Shown: positions 35,301-47,922, counted from the first letter of the stretch. The stretch: DNA of 64,000 nt from Melastoma dodecandrum (GCA_029817715.1 JARUPY010000395.1:434001-498000), one strand, 5' to 3'. The notes: generated from the sequence alone by a model not told the origin. A program made the numbers and translations.

Positions 35301-38300
35301 TTCAGTTGTCGATGAATTCATGGATTCGCTGGCCTAATGTGATTGTATAGGTATCTTCACACGCTTGAACTTTTTGAAAAGTAATAATTTGAGTCAGTGG
35401 TTTTTACTTGGATGAACTAATTCATATTTGCAAGCAGTTTGAAGATTTCCAAAGTATTGCAGCGTTATCGCAACACCTACAGAATGTTTAATGATGATGT
35501 CAAGGCCAAACATTTCTCTGATCCCTATAAAGTATTCTGAGTACATATCTGATCCTTCGTTATTAGGAAGAGATAATATCTTCGTTCATTCTTCCGTTAG
35601 TGCATCATTTGCTGCACTGCAACAATGAAATTCGTACATAAATTGACACTAGTATTTTAAGTGTGCTCGTAGAATGTTACTGATCACAATAAAAACGAAA
35701 AGAAAAGAATGGCATATTTGAAAGATCCTAAGGTTTTCCTAATTAGCAAGACTACATTCATGTTTTCGTCATGCCGATAAAAGTTACATTATTCGTACAA
35801 AAATTAATTTAAACGAGTGCCAATTACAATGTTTGGTCTAAGTAAATGAAATGACGCGTGGAAGCTCCTTCATGACCTGGAAAACATGCGTATAAGTTAG
35901 TCAAAAAGAGACTAAATACAACTCATATTCCTGTAACGAGCACACATCTGACTATTCCTTTGGATAGCTCTCAAACCGAGCTTTATTTCCCAATTCCGAC
36001 ACACCGTCATAATTAAATTAACTGGCAACTCTACATCACATATTCAATTCGACATTTGGAAATGCTCCTGTTCAGCCCTCTTTCACACGCCCTGTGAAGT
36101 TCATACCATTCCTTTTTATTTCATCATCTTTCCGTGATCACAGACCCTTTCGGTCCGATCACATTATCGTGATTTGCGTTCCTTTCCAGGCAAATTCCCA
36201 GCCTCATGTTTTTTTCGCCCATAGGTCAGTCCACGAAATCATCCGGGTTCGGAATCTCTTCTCCAAACATCCCTTTATTCTACCCTTTATCTGGCTCTGG
36301 CTCCGAAAGGAGCCCACAAGGTGTCCATTTAATCCAGTTTCCTAGCCAAGTATACACCCCAATCATTCTCATGTTGCCCGCACATTTCCTCACTCCTCTT
36401 CTTTCAGGAGTGATCCTTCCTTTCTCCATACGTCAAGTGTCCTCATTCGGTCACAATTCTTTTTCATTTCAGCATGTGCACACCCACACACGTTCACTAG
36501 CATTCTTGCGTAGTGCAAGTACCACCATCATGGTGCATTTCCTTTTCCAATCACTTTACCAAGGGGACCAACCAATTCCGGCTGCCCCTTGTTCGTATTC
36601 TTTTCAGCCCACTCATTCTCACTCGCCACGCATCACATAACAGCACCATGAAAACACAACCAATTCATCCGAGTTTCTAAGGAAAGCAAGGCTTAATTCG
36701 GCTGTTCCCTATCCAATAACGTTCAGCCCCGTTTTGGGCACTCATTCATGCCTCAACATACGCAAACATCACCGTTCATTACCATCCCTATTTCGCAACA
36801 AATCAGCCAGTCATCCTATCAATCCAAGGAACCGACCACGGTTCTCCAATCACGGTTCTCCATCCGTGAATGAGCACCCGAAACAACCGGGGATTCGAGT
36901 GGCCATTGCCTCACGTTCCAAGGAACCAACCACTCTTTCTTCCCCAAGGCTCGGACGCCCTTCCGTGTCCCTACACTCCAAGAACATGCAATACAGAAAA
37001 TTACAGCAACCACCACGACCATCACGAGCATTCGTCTGCATTCGAACTTCCCAAGAACATGGCCTAATTCATCAGCCCTTTCTCCGTTCTGTTTCAGCCT
37101 CGTTCCTCAAGCAAGAATGTGCATACCGTACCCAAAAAGCACAATATATACACGTAATAACGCAGCAACGTTCGCTCTAAATCTGTCCGAGGATCAGAAA
37201 CGCGATTACCTCAAACTCCGAGGAATCCGATCACTTCTCCACCTCAAGGGGGTGGGACGGACGCCCATCCTATCATCCCGAGGACTCTGGACGTCCTCCT
37301 CTCCTTCACCACACACACATCAAGACACCAAGACAAATCGCAGCCACAACGATACAACAAAACTACCGAGGTAGCAAGAAATACATCCATTTAAGGTAAG
37401 AAGAAGCAAAGAGGATGAGGGAGAGGTGTACATTTCTTGTTGTCTACCACTGTCTTCTTCATCTTCCCCTTCAAGCTCTTTGGACAGCCTTACCAAGGAG
37501 GAATCCTTCGCTATCTTGCCGTCTAGCTCTTAGTCTCCTCATTTCTCTCCCTTCTTCCTCCTCCGTTTCGTTTTCTTCCTCCAAGCAACAGGGATATTAA
37601 TTTCCTTCATCCGACCTCATCCTCGGGAAGTGGAATCATCCTCTTTATGTCTAATCAATTTAAACGCCACGGCTTCCTTTGCAAAATATAAATAGTAGAG
37701 GGCCTCACTATTCAAGTACTCTTGGGCCTCAACCATAGATTTAGGTTCTCTCCCCTTCATGATCGTCTCTTCATTCTTGGGCTCATAAGCCACACCTCCT
37801 TCTCTTCTTTAGCTCGGTGCATACCTCCTTCACGTTTCCATCTCTCTACGTTTTGGAGGCAGGTCCGGCCACAACATCCTGGGAGCATGAAACTACCATG
37901 GGTATTCTCATTCGTGATTCCTCATCGGCATTGTACTGCTAATGAGATTCACAAATCGTATTTATACATTTCGAAACTACAAATTCACGGATCATTACAA
38001 TATTTCTTGTTACCACATGCTGAAAACCCCATCGGGAATGCCTCCTTTTTTCATCTAAATTTAGTTTAACTTTGATTAGAAGTAAAGAATACCAATATTT
38101 TAGATGACTATTGTTCCATGTCACCACACATTAGTCTTTAGAATTTTTAACTGATTTTGGTTTAATCATGAAGAATCTATATCTTTGTTGCAACAATGAT
38201 TATGAGATCATACTACTGACAGCAACCATACTCAGAAAACATTTTTCTGGTGTGGTTAAAATATGCGACTCTGTGTTTGAAGTTAATTATTTTGCCAACC

Positions 38301-40080
38301 AATATCAATGGTAATATGTAATGACAAGGAACGGTTGGAGTTACAATTGCTGGTAATTTAGGAGCAGTAAGAGCTCAAGGAAGGGCCATGATTGGCTTTC
38401 CGAAAATGGAAAAGGTTGTTGCCTCCTTTCAAATTGATTTCCAATGTTGTCTTCTGTCGCCTTCCTGGCTATTTTTTGGAAGACGTGAAGTTACTACCAC
38501 GTAATTGACCCCTAATTTAGTGCCACGGTTCCGAACGGCGACACTTGGACATTAGGATAAATTTTTTTCTAATTGTGCGAAAGATGCGCTTCCCAACCCC
38601 TTTTACTATTAATGACGGGGTTCCCAACCGCGTCATTCATACACTTAAAAAAAATTTCTCCTAGTGTACTTGTGTCATTGTCGAGAACCACGACAATAAG
38701 ATGAGCTTCAAAAACGTGTTTCCCAACTGAGCCATTGCCCTCCCAAACTTGTGTCGTGGTTGGAAACCATGTCCTCTTTATAAATTGAATGACACGGTTC
38801 CCAATCGCACCATAAGGATAGTATTTGGGAGTTTTTCAAACTCGAATCACTTTTCATAAATTTTTTTCAAAACTAACCCTAGTTACGTACAAATCTCCTG
38901 TTTTCCCGTATCAATTATGATTTAGGCATGTCGGGTTAGTATTTTTTTGAATTTTTTAAAGAGAAACTTATTTGATTGGTTGGGGCACTCTTCGTCAAGG
39001 TCTTTTGTTGATTCAAATTATATTTCCCTTCATGGGGAAATAGCTGATTACCATCTGGAACCAAATGAGGGAAGTAAAGCCTGACGTGCTACTTGGTTTG
39101 TCAGCAGTTGGTGCACTTTTCTCCATGGAGATATAGAAGTTGTTCCAACCTCTTAGTTATCTATCACTGCAATGCTGTAATTCTAGACATACAAGGCCAT
39201 TATCTTGTTTTCCAACATCTGCCTTAGTTTGCTCTTTATTCCTTGAAGGGGGAAAGAACTAAGGTAAGGATATTCCCAGTTATCTTGTCATGGTAATCCT
39301 GACAAAATATGTTGCTCGTGATGAAAATTGGTTTGTTGAAAAATAATCCCCCAGAGCAAGTCCTTTTAGAAGTTGCCCAAAATCCTCTTCCTTGACGACC
39401 AAGAGTAGAATATGTCATGAAAGTTCTCAGACCACTACGTACCATACCACCTGCTAGTTGGGATGCTAATGTTGTCTATGTCAGGTGTTAGAAGCAATGA
39501 AGGGTTCTACTTCTACCAGACCAGCCATTTTTGCAATGTCAAACCCGACGAAGAACATTACAATACTGATCCCCCACATATCTAACTCGTCCTCCTTGTA
39601 ATCTAATCTACAGCAAATTGGAGAAGTTCATTATCTATTCTAAGAAAGATGTGCACTATAACCAATGATAATGAAATTGCAAAAACACTGTGTAAATGAT
39701 TCTGATATGCATCACGCAGAGACTGGAGTAATTCTGGTTTTCTGGATTACTCATTATAATAATATCCCCGGGGTTGCCGAAAATGCAGTTTGGCTGCATA
39801 CACCACAGAGGAGGAGGTTCAAAGAGGGGTCATATATCCATCATTCTCCAGGTGATACCTCAATCCCTTTCCCGGAATCATGTCTTCAGGGTTGTTCGTA
39901 GTTATTGTTTCTGGTGATGCAGCATAAGGGATATCACGATGCAAGTTGCTGTAATGGTGGTGAAGGAAGCTATCACGGAGGATCTAGCTGAAGGGTACCG
40001 CGGCGTGGATGCTTGGGACCTCCAGAAACTTAGCTCGGAAGTCATTCGGCTTTTTTGCAGTGTATCTTCGAAATCTGAGG
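32341..40080 (+). pseudogene. NAD-dependent malic enzyme pseudogene, copy 2 (longer)
   Basis: Further upstream exons are visible here: about 32360-32480 (MWRILNRLHDRNETMYYEV), 33060-33175 (VYTP, then after a 1-nt loss GLVCQSYSG, then RRPRGMF, a stop, then GEMMSMV) and 34040-34165 (VDMIVVTNASRILSLGDLG, then AAAGINPQR after a deletion with frameshift). From 34935 it repeats copy 1: blocks near 35258-35350, 35435-35515, 38320-38415, 39060-39125, 39480-39555, 39770-39860 and 39935-40060. The last block lacks the stop seen in copy 1. No complete frame can be read across exons. Multi-exon structure shows it arose from a genomic gene, not a retrocopy. Its tail ends about 390 bp before TNL gene 2. 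Confidence 0.85.
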
Positions 40081-40432
40081 AGGCCAAGCCCATTACTGTC
40101 TTGTGAGTAGGAGGGGATTGTCGTGTTCCTGTCCAAAATATGTAAGAAATTTTCAAAATTTGTAAAATAATATATTACCTATTACGTGAAATATAACATT
40201 ATTTTGTGAAGTGGGAGGGAGGGGGTTTATAGAGATAATAACTGTAATTTCATTTAAGAAAAAGTAATTGGGCCGAAGATCACACGCCCGTGATTGTGAT
40301 GGGGACGAGGAAGATAGAGATAACGTTAAGAAAAGACCAAAGACGACTTTTCTTAGTCTTTTTTATGAAGTCGTCGTCGGTTTGGCAGACGAAACTTCAT
40401 CGTTATTTTCATCCACACGACCCCTGCCTTTT

Positions 40433-40438
40433 GGTCAA
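40433..40438 (-). promoter_or_regulatory. W-box (TTGACC) just upstream of TNL gene 2
   Basis: Identical site and spacing (28 bp before the ATG) to that of gene 1. The immediate upstream region differs from gene 1 by a deletion of sequence between the 'gtcgtcg' and 'gaaacttca' segments. Confidence 0.35.
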
Positions 40439-40465
40439 AGTTCGATCATTTGTCGGCTGCCTTGG

Positions 40466-43400
40466 ATGGCGGGGACATCGGAAGCAGGGACAAGCCGCGG
40501 CACTGTGAACACCCCCGACGGATCAGCTTACGATGTGTTCGTCAGCTTCAGGGGACCTGACACCCGGTACAACATCACCGATGTCCTTTATGTGTCCATG
40601 AGGGAAAAGGGGATACGCGTGTTCAGGGACACGGAGGAGGTCCGTAACGGCGAAGGGATCGGGGACGAGCTCCGTCGAGCTGTCCCGGACTCTAGGATCT
40701 ACGTTGTTGTCTTCTCCAAAGGCTATGCATCGAGCGCGTGGTGCCTCCGAGAACTCGCCATGATGGTGGACTGCCGCAGGGACCCAGCCTCTAGGAAAGT
40801 CATCTTGCCCATCTTCTACGATGTAAGCCCCAGCGACGTGAAGCTGCAAACCGATCGGTACCGGGACGCCCTCGAGAAGCACAAAGTAAATTACAATAAA
40901 GAGGATGTGAAAATGTGGGAGGAAGCTCTGAAGAAGGTTGGAGGTATCCGAGGTCTGGAATACAAAGGAGATATGGGGTACATAACTCATAATCTTTAAT
41001 CTCTCTCTTTCTTATATAATTATTTATGTCATTTCGGATATTTCAACAGCTGTTGTTTCCTTTGAGCTTTTCCATGTTGTTAGTCGGTAGTTTCTTGAAC
41101 ATCTTGATCTCCATTTGATTTTGGGCAGGATGGGCCAGTTTGTTAGTGATGTGGTTGCGGATATTCTAAACAAGCTGAACATCAAAGGTAGGAGTATGCC
41201 GGATCATCTGGTAGGTATGGATGAACGCGGGGAGAAGGTAATCGACATGTTGAATTTGAGTTCTCACGTTGAACGGCATGTTGTGATGGTGCACGCCATG
41301 GGGGGTATTGGGAAGACAACGTTGGCTAATGTCATCTTCAACAGAATCTCTTCCCGATTCGATGGATGCTGCTTCCTTGCCGATGTGCGAGAATCCTTGT
41401 CGACTGGTGTGGGGGGTGTTGAAAGGTTGCAAAAGAAGCTATTGAGGGATATCTTCGGCAAATCGGGTGGAGAAATTGGTGACTCTAGCTATGGCATGAA
41501 TGAGATCCAAAGAAGGCTCCACAACAGAAGGGTCCTTATCATTTTTGACAATGTCAGCGAGAGTAGTCAGCTCAAAAAGTTGGTTGGAAATTTCGATTTC
41601 TTCGGACCGGGAACGATAATTATCGTCACGACGAGGGATAAGAGCGTTTGCGAGGGCCTTATGAGACCTAGTGATACTGCTTATGAAGTGGAGGGAATGA
41701 GCGACGATCATGCTCTGCAACTCTTCAATCGGCATGCATTTGGTGGAGAGGGACCTCCAAATGACTTTGTTGATTTATCGAAGCGGGTTATTCGCATGTC
41801 CGGAAATCTTCCCTTAGCTTTGGAGGTGATCGGAGGGCACTTATTCCGAAAGGAAAAGAATAAATGGGAACATACATTAGAAAAGCTGGAGCGAGTGCCT
41901 CACAAAGACGTCTTGAATAAGCTGCGGATCAGCTACGATGACTTAGACGAGAGTGAGAAGCAGATTTTTCTGGACATGGCATGTTTTGACCAAGAAGTGA
42001 TGCCAAGGGATTATGCGAGTTACATGTGGGAAGCCTGTGGTTTTTTTCCTAAAAGTGGATTGGATGTCCTCCAGAACAGATCTTTGATAAAAGTGGTACT
42101 GAATGTCGACGATGACGATATTTGGAGACATAAAGACAAGTATTGGATGCATGACTTAATTAGAGAGATGGGAAGGGAGATTGTTAGTTCAGAGAGCCCC
42201 GGCAAACAGCACAGCAGGCTGTGGGATCCTGAATTGGCACTTAATGTCATACGCCAAAAGCAGGTGAGATGATGATGATGACGACGACGATGATGATAAT
42301 AATAATAATGTTTTCCTAATTTATTGGATTGAACTCAATCTCTTTCTTTTTGCTTCCTCATTTCCTTTATATTATGTTACCAGGGCACCGATCAAGTTTT
42401 AGCCATCGACCTGCGAGGTAGTTGCGAACTTTTAACCGGAAAGGAATTCAAGGGCATGTCCAATCTCAGGTTTCTCAACCTAGAAGATGGAGCAGAATTA
42501 AGTGGGAAGTTTAGGAATTTCCGGACGAATCTATTGTGGCTACGTTGGTCAGTGGGGTGGAAACACATACCTAATCTCGATTTCTTCAAGATGGATAACC
42601 TCGTCGTTCTCCAGATCTGGGGGAATGGAATTAAGGACGATTCAATGAATGACATGGTATTAATTCCCTTTTCCTTGTATCCATCTCGGATGAAGCATAA
42701 CATCAACATTAACTAATCATGGGATGATGCTCTTTTTTTTGTTTTAACAGAGAATGGGTAATTTGAGAGTACTTGACATCTCGCATGTGGATATTACAAG
42801 ACTACCCGACCTCTCTCGTTTCCCAAAGCTGGAGATAATTCATCTCTACTTTTGTTGGCGTTTGGAAGAAATTCACAGTTCTATCGGTGTATTAAGGTAT
42901 CTTAAACGCCTGAATATAAGAGAGTGTAACAGCTTGACAAGGTTACCAAAAGAGATTGGATCTGCAAAAGCTCTACAAGAGCTCAGTTTGAGCCGTTGTG
43001 AAGGAATTTCGAAGTTGCCAGAGTCTATTGGGAGGCTAGGGGACCTGAGAATACTTCGTGGGATTGGGACGAAGATAAGGAAGCTACCTTCCTCAATCGG
43101 CAATCTAAAGAGACTTGATGTGTTGGAAATTGACGGATTACGCGTTTCTGTTAGAACTCCAACGTCAGAGGTGCCAAACCTTGCAAGATGCAATCTTTCC
43201 GGACTCGCCAGCCTCCAATCGCTAACGTTAATTGGTCTCGATGAGGACTTAGAGGGAATAGAGAAGCTATATGGGTTGAAGAAATTAAAGTTGCATGTCG
43301 GTGGTATTCTTTCTACCAATTTGGGTTCCATGTCCAGGCTGGAAGATCTCCGTCTGCATTCTTGGAACATTTCATCCGCATCGCAGCTTCCTTGGTCCTT

Positions 43401-43824
43401 GCGTAGATTGACACTCGTGGGATGTTCGCAGTCAATGCATAGCGGAACTTCGCTAGATGGACGAAATAATATTGGAAATATGAGTTATCCTATCAGGTTG
43501 TCAGATTTAGGATCATTGAGGAGGCTTTGCTCTTTAAAACTGAGGTTTTGTAGACGTATCGACTTTTCCGGGGTTGAGAGGATGAAACGCTTGGAGGAAT
43601 TAAGTGCCTGGAAATGTGATGATTTCGTGGGTGAAATCGCAGACCTGTCAAACTTGAGAAGATTGAAGATGGTGGAGTTTTATAGATGCGACTCTTTGAT
43701 AAGCGTGCCCCGTATGGCGGGAGACTGCCACTTGAAGATTCATCTCTGCAGGGAATTAGAGTCATTTGAAGGCCCGTATCGACAATACCACAACAAATTT
43801 AGATGGAGGAGAACTGTAAATTGA
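40466..43824 (+). CDS. TNL gene 2: intact L6-like TIR-NBS-LRR immune receptor
   Basis: An intracellular NLR with an NADase-type TIR domain, expected to detect a pathogen effector and signal cell death. Four exons: 40466-40977, 41129-42263, 42384-42656, 42751-43824, all GT/AG and in phase, 997 codons. TIR at about residues 20-140 (DVFVSFRGPDTR, SSAWCLREL with the catalytic-type Glu). NBS: P-loop AMGGIGKTT at 227-235, kinase-2 LIIFDNVS with Asn at 312 where Asp is usual, GTIIIVTTRD, GNLPLA at 396-401 and MHD at 511-513. LRRs from about 550 to the end; exon 4 begins RMGNLRVLDIS. A frame is open 66 codons upstream of the chosen ATG, but genes 1 and 3 conserve this ATG. Intron 2 starts with a GAT/GAC/AAT trinucleotide repeat. 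This is the only full-length TNL in the window. Confidence 0.93.
42264..42312 (+). repeat. Trinucleotide microsatellite at the start of intron 2
   Basis: A (GAT)n(GAC)n(GAT)n(AAT)n tract directly after the splice donor. Genes 1 and 3 have shorter versions (about 7357-7373 and 51164-51183), so its length is variable at this splice site. Confidence 0.8.
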
Positions 43825-43969
43825 ATGATGTACTCTGCCTCAACTGGATGTTTAATGTTGTATTCAATCGTGTCTCTCAGCTCAGGAATTCATTAAAGAA
43901 GCCAAAGACAAGGGACTAACATATATTATTATGAAGTGATTAAAATGATTTGACACAAGTTAAACTTAA

Positions 43970-44260
43970 TCAATCAATTAATAAAAATACATACATAAAA
44001 AATTAAACATCCCCCCTAAAAACCCAGAACAATACTTCCCTTTCGATTTTAAGCATTCATAGGATTAAATGATTAGAAAATATTAAAAGAGTTAGGATAA
44101 TTATTTTATCATATTCGTTTTTGTCTAACCTTTCCCTAATTCGGTTGTGAAGTATATCCTTTTCTATTTATTTTATTTTTAATATATGATCATGCAACGT
44201 TGGCAAACTAACTGATTTGATTTAATATTTCGTTACTAGAGACTTTTCACAGCTTCAAAT
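43970..44260. other. Shared 3' flank of the TNL units
   Basis: AT-rich sequence with 'aatcaatcaattaataaaaatacatac' and 'cccccctaaaaacccagaac' motifs. It recurs after gene 3 (52830-53060) and after the LRR tail at 59117 (59255-59480). No gene. It documents that TNL tail, flank and peptide gene duplicated as one unit. Confidence 0.7.
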
Positions 44261-44535
44261 GTTAAAACATAAATATATGTGACTTAATAATAATTCTTGT
44301 TATACAACAAAAATTTGCACCCATGCACATATACATGGTTTGTATTACACGAGGATCCGAGTCCGCTCGCTTGATGCCTTCCTCTTGATACATCGACTTG
44401 AGTGTCGGGATAATGCAATAATATGTATACGTAATAACAGAAAAACCCAACATCTTTTTTATGGCAAATTATCCAACTACCGAATGATTCAAAATTATCC
44501 GAATTATTCTTGTACACTTAAAGGTTTCTTACTCC

Positions 44536-44853
44536 TTAAAAAACCAACATTTGAATCCAAATATCAGGATAATATCGATTCTTGCATTTAGAAGAAACGC
44601 ATTCCATTTGGCACTGGATCTTCGGATCTGAAATGGGAGGGTAAGAAGAATCGAGGTCCCGGGTCAGCTGCCTGCATTTTCTGCGTTGGTAGCAAGCTCG
44701 GTAGAATTGTTCTTGCTTGCCTTTACATTCTTTGTCGCAACCTGCCTTGCAGGGGGTTAACCCCGCTAAGGCCGCATCCATATAGAGCATCATTATCAAG
44801 AACAAAATAATCATCAGTGCCGCCGACACCGGCATCAATTTCTTCGAAGTCAT
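44536..44853 (-). CDS. Small secreted cysteine-rich peptide (CRP1)
   Basis: A 105-residue frame with a signal-peptide-like N-terminus: MTSKK, then a hydrophobic run to about residue 30 (LMIILFLIMML) and a likely cut near ALA-GLT. The remainder is Lys-rich with paired cysteines (CKAGCDKEC, CYQRRKC, IQCQMECVSSKC). This is the general look of thionin-like or other defence peptides, but I cannot name a family. A TATATAAATA box is at about 44927-44936 on the minus strand, about 75 bp before the ATG. Compared with the related copy at 59.6-60.0 kb it has Phe in place of one Cys and lacks three residues including another Cys, so its disulfide framework may be altered. It may be spliced farther downstream. 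Confidence 0.6.
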   Translation of the reverse strand: MTSKKLMPVSAALMIILFLIMMLYMDAALAGLTPCKAGCDKECKGKQEQFYRACYQRRKCRQLTRDLDSSYPPISDPKIQCQMECVSSKCKNRYYPDIWIQMLVF

Positions 44854-44923
44854 ATTCGAAGGGAGAAATTTCTTTGTACGGTGTGTTTCTTAGTTAGATG
44901 TGGATATCGAATGAGTGCACCAT

Positions 44924-44937
44924 TTATTTATATATAC
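44924..44937 (-). promoter_or_regulatory. TATA box of CRP1
   Basis: On the minus strand, TATATAAATAAATGG lies about 70-80 bp upstream of the CRP1 start codon, giving a short leader. The same box is present before the decayed copy near 60090. Confidence 0.55.
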
Positions 44938-45189
44938 CCGATTTTCCATCTAATACTTTAGAAAAATTTATTTTCTTTTATTTTTTGGTAAGTTACCACC
45001 CCAACAAAACAATTATCCAAAAGTATCCAAAATATATCGAATGGTTTAAAATGACTTGAAAAGTTTGCTTCTTATTTTTTTTTTGTTACCCGAGTTTCGT
45101 CTCGACTAATTCGGACTTGATCCGAATAAGACTGTCGGCTATGGTGGGTGGGCCTGCTTACAGGGGTGAATGTATACGGTATGTTTCCA

Positions 45190-46592
45190 ACCCAATATTT
45201 CCTTTTGGCTTCCTCATTTCCTTTATGTTATGTTACCAGGGCACCGATCAAGTTTTAGCCATCGACCTGGGAGGTGGTTACGAACTTTTAACCGGGAGGA
45301 ATTCGAGGGCATGTCCAATTTCAGGTTTCTTGCAGGGGGTGGTGAATTAAGTGGGAATGTTAGGAATTTCTGGGCAAATCTATTGTGGCTAATTTGGGAT
45401 GTGAAGTTGTATCTCAGTCCTAATCCCTATTTCGGGGCATGGAATTACGGACGATTCAATGAAAGACATGGCATTAATTTCGTCTATCATGAAGCAGAAA
45501 ATCAACATTAACTAATCATGGGATGATACTTTTTTTTTTGTTTCAATAGAGACTGGGTAATTTGAAAGTACTTGTTATCTCGGTGGCGGAGATTACAAGA
45601 CTGCCCGACCTCTCTTGTTACCCAAAGTTGGAGATAATTGATCTCTACGTTTGCTGGAGTTTGGAAGAAATTCACAGTTCTATCGGTGTATTAGGGTATC
45701 TTAAACGCCTGTATATAGTAGACTGTATGGAGTTGACAAGGTTACCAGAAGAGCTTGGATCCGCAAAAGCTCTACAAGAGCTCAGTTTGGGCGGTTGTGA
45801 CGGAATTTCGGAATTGCCGGAGTCTATTGGAAGGCTAGGGGACCTGAGAATACTCAGTGGGATTGGGACTAAGATAAGGAAGCTACCTTCCTCGATCGGC
45901 AATCTAAAGAGCCTTGTGGTGTTGGAATTTTATTGGTCTTTTAGAATTCCAAAGTCAGTGGTGCCAAACCTTGCAAGATGCAATCTTTCCGGACTCGCCA
46001 GCCTTCGATCGCTGGTGTTAATTCATCTCAATGAGGACGTAGAGGGGATAGAGAAGCTATATGGGTTGCAGAAGTTACATTTGATGGATGACGGTGGTTT
46101 TCTTTCTACCAATTTGGGTTCCTTGTCCAGGCTGGAAGATCTCAATCTGCATTCTTGGAACTTTTCATCCACATCGTAGCTTCCTTCGTCCTTGCGTAGA
46201 TTGACACTCGTGAGATGTTGGCAGTCAAGGCAGAATGAGACTTCGCTGGATGGACGAGATAATTTTGAAAAAATGAGTTAGCATATCGGGTTGTCAGATT
46301 TAGGATCGTTGAGGAGGCTATGCTATTTACAACTATCGTCATGTGAAGGCATCGACTTTTTCGGGGTTGAGAGGTTGGAGCTCTTGGAGGAATTATGGGT
46401 CTCGTGGTGTGGTGATTTCATGGGTGAAATCGCAGACCTGTCAAACTTGAGAAGATTTGCAACTCTCTGATAAGCGTGCCCCGTATGGCGGGAGACTGTC
46501 ACTTGAAGATTTATGACTGCCGTGAATTGGAGTCATTTGAAGGCCCGTATCGACAATACCACAACAAACGAAAAATGAGAATTGAAAGTTGA
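45190..46592 (+). pseudogene. TNL fragment 4: LRR exons only
   Basis: Starts inside intron 2 sequence ('cttttggcttcctcatttcc'), then exon-3 homology from 45239 (GTDQVLAIDLGGGYELLTG). One nt is lost in the 'aaccgggaggaattc' stretch and about 40 nt are deleted in the middle of the exon. Exon 4 runs from about 45550 (RLGNLKVLVISVAEITRLPDL) in one frame to a TAG at 46177-46179, where gene 2 reads on. Homology continues in broken frames to the usual terminal GPYRQYHNK segment near 46560. There is no TIR, NBS or promoter. It is a duplicated 3' end and is non-functional. Confidence 0.88.
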
Positions 46593-46599
46593 ATGATGT

Positions 46600-47000
46600 A
46601 CTCTGCCTCAACTGTATCCAGCTGTTGTCTCTTGGCTCAGGAATTCATTAAAAAGACGAAAAGCAAGGGACCAACATATATTATTTGTCTCTGACTGACC
46701 TTTCCCTAATTCGGGTGTGAAGTCTATTCTTTTCTATTTATTTTATTTTTAGTATATGATCATTTGACTATGCAACGTTGACAAACTAACTGATTTTGAT
46801 TTAATATTTTGTTACCGAAGACCCTTCACGGCTTCAAATGTTAAAACATAAATATATGTGGCTTAATAATAATTCTCGTTATACAACAAAAAGTCTCCAC
46901 CCATGTACACGTGCGTGGTTTGTATGACACGAGGATCCGAATTCGTTCGGCTAATGCCTTCCTCTTGATACATCGACTCGAGTGCCAGGGTACTATGGAA
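46600..47000. repeat. Flank and CRP-downstream relic
   Basis: Carries the same 'cttaataataattctcgttatacaacaaaaag' to 'cacgaggatccga' to 'tgataca-tcgactcgagtg' sequence found downstream of CRP1 (44279-44410) and CRP2 (59558-59695), without a peptide gene. It shows that a third CRP unit existed here and was deleted. Confidence 0.7.
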
Positions 47001-47922
47001 GAAATCGAGGTGGACCCTCGAGAGGATCCGAAGCTGCTCATATCGTCTTCCCCATTTATAAGGATCCGTTTAAAACATTTTGATATTGTAGGCAAACTAT
47101 ACGGAGATGCCATCACTTTCATTTTTATAAAACCTTCCTGAGTCAGGAAACAATTGGTGAGGGTATTCTTAATTACTAGTTCTTATAGCTATATATGCGA
47201 AAATGTGTCATTTGCTCCAACAATTCTTTGTAGTATGATATACCCCTAAACTTGAGCACCCCCAAGTATGACTTGAATATTCATATATCAGTCTAACTCA
47301 ACCTGAGTATTCTCATCGACAGAGTTTCCTTCATCTACGGTCCGGCCTCTTTGAGTTGTCGAATGGACCTTTCAGATAAGTTTTTCTCCACTGTTGAAGT
47401 GTTTCCTGGAGATGTAACTAATACATGTTTTCATTTTAACTTATTTCTTTAAAGAAAATATTCCCCTTCCATGCTGTGCTAATACTTCGATAAGGGTGAA
47501 GGAGCTACTAATGTTGTTTTAATTCTTTTAATATAAGCTTTTCTTTGTCTGTTGGTAAAATTGTATATATATATATATATAATGTGAAATTTTGTACACA
47601 TACGATATACATTTTCATACATGAATTATAACGAGTGACGTTAATCAGGAAAATAATTTGTTTACATTTGGAATTCATTATTCTCAACAACGATATATCA
47701 ACCTATTTAAGGATTTTCAAAACCTGTACTTTTGCTGACTAACGTTATAATAAAACAAAGCTCTAACAGTGGTATTTGGTTGTAATCCGACTAAGAAATC
47801 GCAAGGACTCATTTTAGGCCACAAAAATGTAGAGTTTTGTACGGAAATACGGTTAGCTTTTTAAAAAAAAAAAATTTGCGAAATACGGTACCAGTTTCGT
47901 AAAATACGGTTTTACCGTCGAT
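47001..47922. other. AT-rich spacer, no gene
   Basis: No coding signal. It contains a short (TA)n run near 47565-47581. Directly before the hairpin array, the motif 'aaatacggt' occurs three times (about 47845, 47881, 47904). Confidence 0.6.

Larger units (their letters stand above)
34935..43969 (+). repeat. Segmental duplication, copy 2 (partner 1-9005)
   Basis: From TAAAATATTTGCTATACACT (position 1 and position 34935) the two regions run in parallel through the NAD-ME pseudogene, its 2.8-kb insertion, the TNL gene and its 3' flank. They part company after TTAAACTTA (9005 and 43969). The first 3 kb are almost identical (scattered single changes and a 1-nt indel near 106); divergence is greater near 3.5-3.8 kb and in the LRR exon. 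Direct orientation, offset about 34.9 kb. Confidence 0.95.
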
